A stretch of DNA of 13,642 nucleotides from JBBQVO01 sp038211505 (GTDB taxonomy: Bacteria; Chloroflexota; Dehalococcoidia; DSTF01; JACRBR01), in the NCBI GenBank assembly GCA_038211505.1, contig JBBQVO010000087.1, forward strand, positions 1-13,642, in the 5' to 3' direction. The notes under the pieces were generated by a model. That model saw only the letters and a program-made list of their open reading frames with translations. It ran no database searches and had not been told where the DNA came from. Positions 1-7,758 of this stretch are shown piece by piece. Made by a program: the position numbers and the translations under genes. Within the stretch, counting starts at the first letter, position 1, and every line of letters starts with the position of its first letter.

Positions 1-1048
1 CCGTCGACGAGAGCAGCGCGCCGGCGCCGGCGAATCGCCGATCCAGCACCGCGATCGTCTGCGATACATTCGATGGCAGGACGCTGATCCGCATCGAAAG
101 CATCCCCGTTGCGAAGGCGTCGCTCCATCGCTGCCAGGCGATTGCGTCGCAATCGTCGAGCCGCGCGGCGCTCGCACGCGCGAGCGCCTGTAGATCGTGC
201 AGCGTCCGATCGTGGGCGGCGCGGCCGCCGGCCACGCGTGCGAGCACACACCATGATGAACCGTCGACGATGCGATGCGCCGCCGTCGGCGAGAGCAGCT
301 CTGCCGCCCGTACGGCGAGACCAGCGTCGTGCGCGGCGAGCACAAACAGCGACGCCGCGTGCGCCGAATCGATATGCACCGCCACCGCCGACTCGACCAC
401 CGGCAGCGGCGCCAGCTTGAACGTCGCCTCGGCGATGATCGCGAGGGTGCCGAGCGAGCCGACGTACACCTTGTGCATGTCGTAGCCGGTGACGTTCTTG
501 ACGACCCGGCCGCCCGACTTGCTGATCGCGCCGTCAGGCTGCACGACGCGTACGCCGATCAGCCAATCGCGAGCGGTGCCGTACGCATGCCGCAGCGGCC
601 CGTACGCGTTCGCCGCGAGCATGCCACCGACTGTTATCGCCGGTGATCCCGGTGGATCGAGCGGAAGACACTGGCCGTGCGCCGCGAGAGTCTGCTGCAG
701 ATCGACGAGCTTCACGCCGGCCTCGACCGTCACGGTGAGATCGGCAGGTTCATGCGCGACGATGCGATCGAGCCTGCGCATGTCAATAGCTAAATCGTAC
801 GACTCCGGCACGTTGCCCGCGCCGAGGTGCGAGCCGCCAGCGATCGCGATCGCCGAGAGTCGCGCCTCGTGCGCCGTACTTAACGTCTGCCGGAGTTGTT
901 CGATCGACGTCGGCGTGACCACGGCCTCCGGGCGCACATCGTCGACGTCGAAGTCGGCTGAGTCGTTGGCGCGCGCGTCGATCGCGTCGGCAGCGCGCAA
1001 CGACGCGGTGAAGGCTTCGGTGCGCGATGTCGAGACGGCGTTAGACAT
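1..1048 (-). CDS. glcE: Glycolate oxidase FAD-binding subunit GlcE (partial, C-terminus outside window)
   Basis: This is the second FAD-binding subunit of a glycolate/2-hydroxyacid oxidase, which with GlcD and the iron-sulfur subunit GlcF oxidises glycolate to glyoxylate at the membrane. Reading the minus strand gives 349 residues with no stop before the window edge. It shows the PCMH-type FAD fold: a glycine-rich stretch near residues 70-80 (AGGSHLGAGN), a PPGSPAITVGGMLAANAYG segment near 132-150, and the GlcE signature GGRVVKNVTGYDMHKVYVGS near 179-198, followed by GTLAII. E. coli GlcE is about 350 aa, but the family's C-terminal end is not visible here, so the gene continues to the left. 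The ATG lies inside the glcD stop region (8-nt overlap), which indicates translational coupling. glcF would be expected further left; this cannot be seen. Confidence 0.88.
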   Translation of the reverse strand, partial: MSNAVSTSRTEAFTASLRAADAIDARANDSADFDVDDVRPEAVVTPTSIEQLRQTLSTAHEARLSAIAIAGGSHLGAGNVPESYDLAIDMRRLDRIVAHEPADLTVTVEAGVKLVDLQQTLAAHGQCLPLDPPGSPAITVGGMLAANAYGPLRHAYGTARDWLIGVRVVQPDGAISKSGGRVVKNVTGYDMHKVYVGSLGTLAIIAEATFKLAPLPVVESAVAVHIDSAHAASLFVLAAHDAGLAVRAAELLSPTAAHRIVDGSSWCVLARVAGGRAAHDRTLHDLQALARASAARLDDCDAIAWQRWSDAFATGMLSMRISVLPSNVSQTIAVLDRRFAGAGALLSST

Positions 1049-2537
1049 AGATCTGATCACCGATCGCCGCTGCGGTGCGTTGGATGTGGGCCTGCGTCAC
1101 CTCGCCGCAGCCCTTGTGCGTCGGAAACGCTTTGCAGGGGTTGTACTGTTCGCCCGCCTTGAAGGCGATCTTCAATCCCTGCATCGTCGCGAGGTCGGTG
1201 TCGTTGAACACCCAGGCGATGAAGTCGCGCTTCTCCAGTCCGACGCCATGCTCACCCGTGATGCTGCCACCGGCGTCGACGCAGGCGCGCATGATCGCCG
1301 CCCCGGCTTCGAGCACACGCTCCTTCACGCCGGGATCGCGTTCGTCGAAGAGCAGGTTGGGATGCAGGTTCCCATCGCCCGCGTGAAAGACATTGGCGAC
1401 CGCGAGGCCGTACCGCGCCGAGATCGCGTACGTCTGCCGCAAGACGTCCACCAGCTTCGTGCGCGGTACAACCCCATCGAGCACATAGTAGTTCGGGTAG
1501 AGCCGCCCGAGCGCGCTGATCGACGTTTTGCGCCCGGCCCAGAGGAGATCACGATCCCCTTGCTCGACGGCGAGCCGCACTTCGCGCGCATGATGCGCGC
1601 GGCAGATCGCGTCGATCGCGTCTGCCTGCTCGCACGTGGCCTCCGTGAGGCCGTCGACCTCGATCAACAGCACCGCTTCCGCGTCGAGCGGGTAGCCGGC
1701 GTGGATCACGGGTTCCACCGCGGCGATGATGTTGCGGTCCATCATCTCCAGCGCCGACGGCAGGATGCCGGCGGCCATGATCGCCGAGACGGCGTTGCTC
1801 GCATCGTCGACCGTATCGAAGATCGCCAGCTGCGTCCGCGTCGACTCCGGCATCCGCATCAGCCGCACAACGATCTTCGTGGCGATCGCCAACGTGCCTT
1901 CGGATCCGACGAACGCGCCGGTGAGATCGTAGCCCGCCACATCGCGCGACTTGCCGCCGACCCAGACGATCTCGCCATCGGCCAGCACGAGCTCGACGCC
2001 GAGGACGTGATTGGTCGTCGCGCCGTAGGCGAGGCAGTGCGGCCCGCCGGCGTTTTCGGCGACGTTGCCGCCGATCGTGCAGGCGCGTTGACTCGACGGG
2101 TCGGGCGCATAATACAACCCGTGTTGGGCGACGGCGCGGCTGAGATCGAGGTTCACGACGCCAGGCTCGACGATTGCGATGCGATTGAGGACATCGACCT
2201 CGATGATGCGCTTCATCCGCGTCAGCGCGATGATGACGCCACCGACGGTCGCGACGGCGCCGCCGCTGAGTCCTGTGCCGGCGCCGCGTGGAATCACCGG
2301 GAGGCCGTGCTTGTGCGCGATGCGCACGGCCGCCGCGACCTGCTCGGTCTTTTCAGGGAAGACGACTGCCTGCGGCTTGCCGCGCTCGATGGTGCCGTCG
2401 TATTCGTAGGCGATCAGCTCTTCCGGCGTCGAGATGACGCTCTCGCGACCGAGCGCACGCTCCAGCTCGCGCACGACGGCAGGCGTGACCATGCCGCGCG
2501 GCGCATCGCCCGTGATCGACGGCGTGGTAGTCGTCAT
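1041..2537 (-). CDS. glcD: Glycolate oxidase / FAD-linked 2-hydroxyacid dehydrogenase GlcD
   Basis: This is the catalytic FAD subunit that oxidises glycolate or D-lactate to the 2-oxoacid. From the chosen ATG it is 498 aa, matching the usual length of about 500. The PCMH FAD-binding domain carries PRGAGTGLSGG (residues 83-93), PDPSSQRACTIGGNVAENAG (145-164) and VGSEGTLAI (210-218). The C-terminal FAD-oxidase domain has HAGDGNLHPN (385-394) and ITGEHGVGLEKRDF (426-439), both typical of GlcD. An upstream in-frame ATG at 2588 would add 17 Arg-rich residues, but it lies before a TATACT -10 element, so the shorter start is preferred; AGAGCGAGAAGC precedes it. glcE follows with an 8-nt overlap. A D-lactate dehydrogenase role cannot be excluded, but the adjacent glcE favours the glycolate oxidase complex. 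Confidence 0.93.
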   Translation of the reverse strand: MTTTTPSITGDAPRGMVTPAVVRELERALGRESVISTPEELIAYEYDGTIERGKPQAVVFPEKTEQVAAAVRIAHKHGLPVIPRGAGTGLSGGAVATVGGVIIALTRMKRIIEVDVLNRIAIVEPGVVNLDLSRAVAQHGLYYAPDPSSQRACTIGGNVAENAGGPHCLAYGATTNHVLGVELVLADGEIVWVGGKSRDVAGYDLTGAFVGSEGTLAIATKIVVRLMRMPESTRTQLAIFDTVDDASNAVSAIMAAGILPSALEMMDRNIIAAVEPVIHAGYPLDAEAVLLIEVDGLTEATCEQADAIDAICRAHHAREVRLAVEQGDRDLLWAGRKTSISALGRLYPNYYVLDGVVPRTKLVDVLRQTYAISARYGLAVANVFHAGDGNLHPNLLFDERDPGVKERVLEAGAAIMRACVDAGGSITGEHGVGLEKRDFIAWVFNDTDLATMQGLKIAFKAGEQYNPCKAFPTHKGCGEVTQAHIQRTAAAIGDQIYV

Positions 2538-2577
2538 GCTTCTCGCTCTGGTCGCGCGGCGGGGAAACCTCGCTCGC

Positions 2578-2583
2578 AGTATA
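2578..2583 (-). promoter_or_regulatory. Candidate -10 element of the glcD-glcE operon
   Basis: The minus strand reads TATACT here, five of six matches to the bacterial -10 consensus, about 40 nt upstream of the chosen glcD start. No convincing -35 hexamer lies 16-18 nt further upstream. It falls in the short gap between the acetyltransferase stop and glcD, so the glcDE pair may be transcribed on its own. Confidence 0.4.
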
Positions 2584-2616
2584 AGCATGCGTTACCGCTG
2601 GCGGAGGGACACTGCG

Positions 2617-3534
2617 CTACAGGAGCAAGCCGCCGGACGGGTGATAGCGGTCGAACTGCCCGAACGGTTCCGATGTCAGCAGAAACGACCAGCTGCCGAT
2701 GCGCCAGCCGGCGTCGAGCGCCGCGCGCATCATCGTCGGGTTGAGCGACGTGATCCACATGCGCCCGTCGGTGACATCGCGTTCGTGCAGCCACTCCGCG
2801 CACATTCGCAGCAGAGGTAGCTGATCGGTCGGCTCGCGAGCCGCGATCGGAGCGATCCGCCCGCCGTCCTCGACGTACGCGTAGCCAGCGAATTCGCCGT
2901 CACGAGTCAATCCGAATGACGCCGACGTAGCGTCGCTGCCCACGTGCCGCCGAAGATACATCTCGTGATCCTCCCGCCGCTCGGCGCCGAACACCTGCGC
3001 ATCGAGCTCGGCCATCCGATCCTGCCAGCCGCTGCAATCAACGATCTTCTTCCGGTTGCCGTCCGGCTCCGGAAGTGTCGTGAAGGGTTCGATCGGGCCC
3101 GACATCCGGTAGCCGATGCCGATCGGGTACATGCCGTTGCGCATGTATAACGACTGCGCCGCCGGCGAAATCGACGACACGACGGAGAACACGCGCGACG
3201 CCCGCTCGCGGCCGTAGTCCATCGCGCACCGCAACAGCTCCTGCCCGACGCCAAGCGCGTGCACTTCCGGTTGGACAAAGAGTTGCGAGAGAAACCAGAT
3301 GTCGCCGCGGACGATCGCCTGCGCGTAGCCGACGACGAGCCCGCCGATCTCCGCTGCCCAGCACCCACCCGGATCAGTCGCGACGATGTGTCCGAGATGC
3401 GGCGCCAACTCCGGGATCCACCCGAACTCGCGCCCCGGCTCGTTCGATTCGAGCGCGGCCTTGCGCACGTACGAGACGACCTGAACGTCGGTCGCGAGCA
3501 TCGGACGATATGTTGGTCGAGGAGGAACGTTCAT
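2617..3534 (-). CDS. Tandem GNAT-family N-acetyltransferase
   Basis: This is a 305-aa protein of the GNAT (acetyl-CoA-dependent N-acyltransferase) superfamily; the substrate is not predictable. The first domain (about residues 10-150) holds the acetyl-CoA loop region VQPEVHALGVGQELL (87-101), where HALGVGQ stands for the family's Q/R-x-x-G-x-G/A, followed by the usual AAQSLYMRNGMYPIG segment. The second half ends with a degenerate GNAT-like segment (RMWITSLNPTMMRAALDAGW), as in two-domain GNAT proteins. The ATG start at 3534 is chosen over a TTG ten codons upstream. Neither has a strong Shine-Dalgarno sequence. It is divergent from the F420-oxidoreductase gene and 79 nt upstream of glcD on the same strand. 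No functional link to its neighbours is evident. Confidence 0.8.
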   Translation of the reverse strand: MNVPPRPTYRPMLATDVQVVSYVRKAALESNEPGREFGWIPELAPHLGHIVATDPGGCWAAEIGGLVVGYAQAIVRGDIWFLSQLFVQPEVHALGVGQELLRCAMDYGRERASRVFSVVSSISPAAQSLYMRNGMYPIGIGYRMSGPIEPFTTLPEPDGNRKKIVDCSGWQDRMAELDAQVFGAERREDHEMYLRRHVGSDATSASFGLTRDGEFAGYAYVEDGGRIAPIAAREPTDQLPLLRMCAEWLHERDVTDGRMWITSLNPTMMRAALDAGWRIGSWSFLLTSEPFGQFDRYHPSGGLLL

Positions 3535-3613
3535 ATGCCGGCGATGATATCGAAAGAGGCTCAAGGTTCACAGTCGGCCGTTCAACATGCTTCCGCCACC
3601 GCGCTTCCCGGCG

Positions 3614-3619
3614 TAGAAT
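3614..3619 (+). promoter_or_regulatory. Weak candidate -10 element for the LLM oxidoreductase
   Basis: TAGAAT lies about 42 nt before the oxidoreductase start, in the gap between two divergent genes. No clear -35 is present, so this rests on the -10 match and position alone. Confidence 0.3.
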
Positions 3620-3660
3620 CGCCATGCGCTTCGGATGCGCGCGCGGCCGAGGAGAGATAC

Positions 3661-4686
3661 ATGAAGCTCGGATATTCCGCCGGATACTGGTCGAGCGGGC
3701 CACCGGTCGGCGTCGAGGAGAGCATCGCCGCGGCCGAGAGCCTCGGCTTTGACTCGATGTGGACGGCCGAGGCGTACGGTTCCGACTGCTTCACGCCGCT
3801 CGCCTGGTGGGGCGCGAAGACGTCGAAGATCAAGCTCGGCACCGCCATCGCGCAGCTCTCGGCGCGCACACCAGCGGCGACGGCGATGGCGGCGATGACC
3901 CTCGATCACCTGTCGGGCGGGCGCTTCATTCTCGGTCTCGGCGCGTCAGGCCCCCAGGTCGTGGAGGGGTGGTACGGACAGCCGTACCCGCGACCGCTCG
4001 AACGGACGCGCGAATACATCGAGATCCTGCGTCGCATCTTCGCCCGTGACAGGCCGGTGGACTTCGCCGGCCGGCACTACGAACTGCCAACGACCCGCGG
4101 CAGCGGCCTCGGCAAGCCGCTGAAGTCGACGATTCATCCGCTGCGCACCGACATCCCGATCTACCTCGGCGCCGAAGGGCCCAAGAACGTCGCCATGGCG
4201 GCCGAGATCGCCGACGGCTGGCTGCCGATCTTCTATTCTCCGAAGATGGATGGGTTCTATCGCGATGCGCTTGCCGAAGGCTTCGCCCGTCCCGGCGCGC
4301 GGCGCACCCCCGAGACGTTCGAGTGCCCGGCCAGCGTCTCGGTGATCGTCGACGACGATGTCGAAGCGGCCGCGGATAAGATACGGCCGACTCTCGCGCT
4401 GTATATCGGCGGCATGGGCGCCCGCAGCGCCAACTTCCACTTCGAGGTCTTTTGCCGGATGGGCTACGAGGAAACGTGTCTGCGCGTGCAGGATGCGTAT
4501 CTGTCCGGCCGCAAGCGCGAGGCGATCGCGGCCATCCCGACTGCGCTCGTCGAAGAGACATCGCTGATCGGCCCGATGGGGAAGATCAAAGACGATCTGG
4601 TGCGCTGGAAGACGACGCTCCTCACGACGATCTGCGTGGGCGGCCCGCCGCAGTTCCTTGAGACGGTGGCGAAGGTGATCACGTAG
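3661..4686 (+). CDS. LLM-class F420-dependent oxidoreductase (Rv3520c-like)
   Basis: This is a 341-aa flavin/F420-dependent oxidoreductase of the luciferase-like monooxygenase superfamily, a single TIM-barrel domain acting in the cytoplasm. Family features seen are the N-terminal strand MKLGYSAGYW, AESLGFDSMWTAEAYGSD (24-41), TPLAWWGAKTSKIKLGTAI, TLDHLSGGRFILGLGASGPQ, VEGWYGQPYPRPLERTREYI and IPIYLGAEGPKN with AAEIADGWLPIF. The GASGPQVVEGWYGQ and LGAEGPKN blocks match the mycobacterial Rv3520c-type group as I recall it, which is thought to use F420. The ATG is preceded by GGAGAG four bases upstream. The reading frame is open for about 400 nt further upstream, but that part has no family similarity. 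The physiological substrate is unknown. The cofactor call implies that the organism makes F420, which is common in Actinobacteriota and some Chloroflexota. Confidence 0.9.
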   Translation: MKLGYSAGYWSSGPPVGVEESIAAAESLGFDSMWTAEAYGSDCFTPLAWWGAKTSKIKLGTAIAQLSARTPAATAMAAMTLDHLSGGRFILGLGASGPQVVEGWYGQPYPRPLERTREYIEILRRIFARDRPVDFAGRHYELPTTRGSGLGKPLKSTIHPLRTDIPIYLGAEGPKNVAMAAEIADGWLPIFYSPKMDGFYRDALAEGFARPGARRTPETFECPASVSVIVDDDVEAAADKIRPTLALYIGGMGARSANFHFEVFCRMGYEETCLRVQDAYLSGRKREAIAAIPTALVEETSLIGPMGKIKDDLVRWKTTLLTTICVGGPPQFLETVAKVIT

Positions 4687-4703
4687 CCGCCGCGACATAA
4701 AAC

Positions 4704-4726
4704 GGGCGGCGACGGTTATGCCGCCC
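4704..4726. other. Hairpin after the LLM oxidoreductase
   Basis: GGGCGGC and GCCGCCC form a 7-bp GC stem with a 9-nt loop, 17 nt after the oxidoreductase stop. The plus strand lacks a U-run after it, so it is not a textbook terminator for the upstream gene. Read on the minus strand the stem is followed by GTTTTAT. It may be a weak or bidirectional terminator. Confidence 0.35.
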
Positions 4727-4772
4727 ACGCGTATCGATGCAGGTTCGTAACATCGGCGGTGAGCTCGTTCGC

Positions 4773-4785
4773 TACAATCTGAGCG
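4773..4785 (+). promoter_or_regulatory. Candidate leaderless promoter (-10) of the Mur ligase gene
   Basis: TACAAT at 4773-4778 is followed by exactly six bases and then the GTG codon at 4785. A transcript starting about 7 nt after the -10 would begin on the start codon itself, giving a leaderless mRNA. No Shine-Dalgarno sequence precedes the GTG, which fits. No good -35 is visible. Confidence 0.5.
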
Positions 4786-6302
4786 TGACCACACGCACCT
4801 CCGAACTGCCCACCTGGTTCCGAGGCCTCTCTGACGCCCGCATCGTGCGAGGCGATCCGCCCGAAGCAACGTCTATCTGCCATGACTCGCGTAAGGTGCG
4901 CGACGGCGCCGTATTCGTCGCGATTCCGGGTCTGACGGTCGATGGGAATCGCTTCATCACGAACGCCATTGCTGCCGGGGCGCAATCCATTGTCGTGCAG
5001 GAGAATCTGAGCGATGCGTGGCGGCGCTACGTCAACGAGGACGTGACGTTCGTCGCCGTGCCAGACGCTCGCGTGGCGCTGGCCGAATCGGCCGCGGCGT
5101 TCTTCGGGCACCCGGCGCGCACGCTCGGGACGATCGGCGTCACCGGCACTGACGGCAAGACGACGACGACGCATCTCATCGCTCACGTCCTCAACGAGAC
5201 CGGTCTGCGCGCGGGATACCTGAGCAGCGTGGAGTTCGGCGTCGGCGGTGTGGTCGAGGCGAATGCATCGCATATGACGACGCTCGAAGCGACTGAAGTG
5301 CAGCGATATCTCTCGAAAGTTCGCGACGCCGGCGGCCGGCACGCCGTCATCGAGGCGTCGTCAATCGGGCTCGACATGCACCGCGTCGATCAGTGTGAGT
5401 TCGATGTCGGCGTCTTCACAAACCTCGCGCCCGATCATCTCGACTATCACAGAAGCATGGCAGCCTACCGCGACGCCAAGGCGCTCCTGTTCCGCATGCT
5501 CAACACCGCGGCGGAGAAGGGCTTCGGTAAAGCGGCGATCGTCAACGCCGACGACTCCGTCGCCGCCGACATGCGCGCCGTTACGAATGTGCCCGTGATC
5601 ACCTACGCACTCAACACAAGCGCCGATATGACCGCGCGCCGCATCGCCGCCGACGGCTTCGGGACGCGATTCGAGGCGCGCATGTTCGGCGAAGGGATCG
5701 AAGTGCGCACGGGACTGCTCGGCGACTACAACGTCTACAACTGCCTCGCCGCCGCCGCAACCGCTGTCTCCCAGGGCGCCGAATTCGGCGCCGCTGCGCG
5801 CGCGCTCGAAACGTTCCCGGGTGTGCCGGGACGGATGGAGCTGATCGATGAGGGCCAGCCGTTCCGCGTCGTCGTGGACATCGCGTCAACAGAGCAGGCG
5901 ATGCGCAACGTGCTCGGCATGCTGCGGCCGCTCACGAAAGGCCGGATCATCGTGCTCTTCGGGGCGGCCGGCGAACGCGACGTCGCGCGCCGGCGCGGCA
6001 TCGCTCGCGCAGTCGCGGAGCTGGCTGATCACGCCGTGATCACGAACGAGGATCCGCGTGGAGAAGATCCGGACATCATCCTCGACGAGATCGCAGGCGC
6101 GTTGAAGAGCTACAACTTCGGCCGCAAGTACGATCGGGAACTCGATCGTCGCATCGCCATGGGCATCGCCTTCGACCGGGCGGGCAAGGGCGATACCGTG
6201 CTGCTCGCGGGAAAAGGGACCGAACCGTCGATCATTATCGGCCAGACCCACTGGCCGTGGAACGAACGCCGCATCGCGCGCGAGATCCTGGCCGATCGCT
6301 GA
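4785..6302 (+). CDS. MurE-type Mur ligase (divergent)
   Basis: This is a 505-aa ATP-dependent ligase of the Mur family, closest in layout to MurE, which adds the third amino acid to UDP-MurNAc-L-Ala-D-Glu. Residues 1-112 are the UDP-binding domain (SICHDSRKVRDGAVFVAIPG). The central ATPase domain has the P-loop GVTGTDGKTTT (118-128), EASSIGLDMHR (190-200), FTNLAPDHLDYH (211-222) and the AKALLF segment with the likely carbamylated Lys232. The C-terminal domain has FGAAGERD (392-399) and EDPRGED (422-428), the place where MurE reads its amino acid (DNPR in the meso-DAP type). Two motifs deviate: DYAHTP is DIASTE (365-370) and GKGHEQ is GKGTEP (476-481). The GTG start is chosen over an ATG 48 nt upstream, because the extra residues precede the domain and the -10 lies between them. 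It stands apart from any division/cell-wall cluster, so it may be a paralogue with another amide-ligase role. Confidence 0.78.
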   Translation: MTTRTSELPTWFRGLSDARIVRGDPPEATSICHDSRKVRDGAVFVAIPGLTVDGNRFITNAIAAGAQSIVVQENLSDAWRRYVNEDVTFVAVPDARVALAESAAAFFGHPARTLGTIGVTGTDGKTTTTHLIAHVLNETGLRAGYLSSVEFGVGGVVEANASHMTTLEATEVQRYLSKVRDAGGRHAVIEASSIGLDMHRVDQCEFDVGVFTNLAPDHLDYHRSMAAYRDAKALLFRMLNTAAEKGFGKAAIVNADDSVAADMRAVTNVPVITYALNTSADMTARRIAADGFGTRFEARMFGEGIEVRTGLLGDYNVYNCLAAAATAVSQGAEFGAAARALETFPGVPGRMELIDEGQPFRVVVDIASTEQAMRNVLGMLRPLTKGRIIVLFGAAGERDVARRRGIARAVAELADHAVITNEDPRGEDPDIILDEIAGALKSYNFGRKYDRELDRRIAMGIAFDRAGKGDTVLLAGKGTEPSIIIGQTHWPWNERRIAREILADR

Positions 6303-6307
6303 CACGA

Positions 6308-6319
6308 CATAACGTTATG
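6308..6319. repeat. Perfect 12-bp palindrome upstream of the aminotransferase promoter
   Basis: CATAACGTTATG is a perfect palindrome just after the Mur ligase stop and just upstream of the -35 position of the aminotransferase promoter. That is a typical operator position. Its flanks include the octamer GACATAAC seen in other gaps of this window. Confidence 0.45.
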
Positions 6320-6341
6320 CCAGTTCACGATGCTGGCGGCT

Positions 6342-6350
6342 TGCTATACT
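6342..6350 (+). promoter_or_regulatory. Extended -10 promoter of the aminotransferase
   Basis: TGC followed by TATACT forms an extended -10 (TGn-TATACT), 36 nt before the aminotransferase ATG. The predicted start near 6357 leaves a leader of about 30 nt containing a Shine-Dalgarno sequence. The -35 is poor, as is common for extended -10 promoters. Confidence 0.55.
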
Positions 6351-6386
6351 CCAGCTTACTGCATCCGTATGAGCAGGTGAGCATTT

Positions 6387-7739
6387 ATGAACGACGCTGA
6401 ACTTCAGCTCCTCGCCCAGTTCGACATTGAACATGTCATCCACCCCCAGTTCAACGTCGCCGATCACCGCGACGCAATCATCTACGGAAGCGGGCAGGGC
6501 GCCGTGCTCACGGATGTCCGCGGCAAGCAATACATCGACGGGCTCTCGTCGTTGTGGAACGTTGCCGTCGGCCACGGCCGGGCGGAACTGGCCGACGCGG
6601 CGGCCGAGCAGATGCGCACGCTCGCGTTCTCGAACGGCTATACCGGTTACGCCAACGTGCCGTCGATCCGGCTCACGGAGAAGCTGCTCAGCGTCGTCTA
6701 TCCGAACATGTCCGGCATCTTCTACGCCAACAGCGGCGCGGAAGCGAACGACTTCGCGTTGAAGGCCGCACGCTACTTCTGGTTCGTCTCGGGTCAGCCC
6801 GAGAAGACGAAGATCATCTCGCGCGCCGACTCCTACCACGGCGGCACGCTCGCCGCGACGGCAATAACCGGCATGGCGCCGTTCCACAAGGGCTTCGGGC
6901 CCGAGCCGCCCGGGTTCATCCAGGTGCCGACGTGTTACGAGTATCGCTGCCAGTGGTGTAGCTCGAAGCCGTCGTGCACGCTCGAGTGCGCCGACAACGT
7001 CGCCGCGACGATAGAACGCGAAGGCGCCGATACCGTCGCCGCCGTCATCGCCGAGCCGGTGCACGGGGCCGGCGGCGTCATTCCACCCGATCCGGGGTAC
7101 TGGCCGCGCTTGCGCGAGATCTGCGACCGCTACGACGTGCTGCTGATCGCCGACGAGGTGATCACCGGATTCGGCCGCACCGGCCGCTGGTTCGCCCTCG
7201 AACATTGGGGAGTGCAGCCCGACATCATGACGTTCGCGAAGGCCGTCACGAGCGCCTACATCCCGCTATCCGGCTTCATCGCATCGAAGCGGGTGCATCA
7301 GGCGATCCTCGATGCGCCCGCCGACAAGAAGTTCATGATTGGTTGCACGAATTCGGCGCATCCGACGGCCTGCGCGGTGGCGCTCCGAAACCTGCAGATC
7401 TTCGAGGACGAGCAGTTGGTCGAGCGCGCCGAGCATCTCGGCCGACGTCTCAACGAAGGCCTCGCGCGGCTGCGCGAGATGCCGCACGTTGGCAACGCCC
7501 GCGGCCTCGGGCTGATGGCGGCCGTCGAAGTCGTCGCTGACAAACAGTCGCGGCAGCCCTATGCTGCGTCCGACGGCATCGGGTTGAAGATCGCGCGCGC
7601 GATGCGCGACCACGGCGTGGTGACGCGGGCGAAGGGCGACAGCGTCCTCTTCGCGCCGCCGCTCGTGACGACGGAGGAGCAGATCGATATCATCATAAAC
7701 GTCACGGGTGACGCGATTGACATGATCACCGGGGCATGA
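6387..7739 (+). CDS. Class III (omega) PLP-dependent aminotransferase with Cys cluster
   Basis: This is a 450-aa fold-type I, class III pyridoxal-phosphate aminotransferase of the omega-amino acid/amine:pyruvate group, acting in the cytoplasm. It shows DGLSSLWNVAVGHG (51-64), YANSGAEANDFALKAARYF (113-131), SYHGGTLAATAITG (149-162), ADEVITGFGRTG (255-266, Asp256 contacting the PLP ring nitrogen) and the Schiff-base Lys285 in TFAKAVTSAYIPLSG. The ending is VLFAPPLVTTEEQID. Five cysteines (183, 188, 191, 197, 201; pattern C-x4-C-x2-C-x5-C-x3-C) lie together between the cofactor-binding segments. A related Cys-rich insert occurs in some class III enzymes, and a structural metal is possible. The ATG has AGGTGA six bases upstream. 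The substrate cannot be assigned. The PAP2-family gene begins 19 nt downstream. Confidence 0.88.
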   Translation: MNDAELQLLAQFDIEHVIHPQFNVADHRDAIIYGSGQGAVLTDVRGKQYIDGLSSLWNVAVGHGRAELADAAAEQMRTLAFSNGYTGYANVPSIRLTEKLLSVVYPNMSGIFYANSGAEANDFALKAARYFWFVSGQPEKTKIISRADSYHGGTLAATAITGMAPFHKGFGPEPPGFIQVPTCYEYRCQWCSSKPSCTLECADNVAATIEREGADTVAAVIAEPVHGAGGVIPPDPGYWPRLREICDRYDVLLIADEVITGFGRTGRWFALEHWGVQPDIMTFAKAVTSAYIPLSGFIASKRVHQAILDAPADKKFMIGCTNSAHPTACAVALRNLQIFEDEQLVERAEHLGRRLNEGLARLREMPHVGNARGLGLMAAVEVVADKQSRQPYAASDGIGLKIARAMRDHGVVTRAKGDSVLFAPPLVTTEEQIDIIINVTGDAIDMITGA

Positions 7740-7758
7740 AGCCACGGGAGGGGGAGCG

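Noticed and set aside
489..2744. A 751-aa open frame on the plus strand
   Set aside because: It lies antisense to glcE and glcD, whose proteins carry full family motifs. The plus frame is Arg/Asp-rich without any recognisable domain, as expected for a shadow frame in GC-rich DNA.
3535..3564. TTG start of the acetyltransferase ten codons upstream
   Set aside because: The extra residues (MSLFRYHRRH) add nothing to the domain and have no Shine-Dalgarno sequence, so the ATG at 3534 is preferred.
3259..3660. N-terminal extension of the LLM oxidoreductase frame
   Set aside because: The extra 134 residues have no similarity to the family and overlap the acetyltransferase on the other strand. A clear GGAGAG supports the ATG at 3661.
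4704..4726. Rho-independent terminator after the LLM oxidoreductase
   Set aside because: The stem is good, but the plus strand has no U-run after it. It is kept only as a hairpin.
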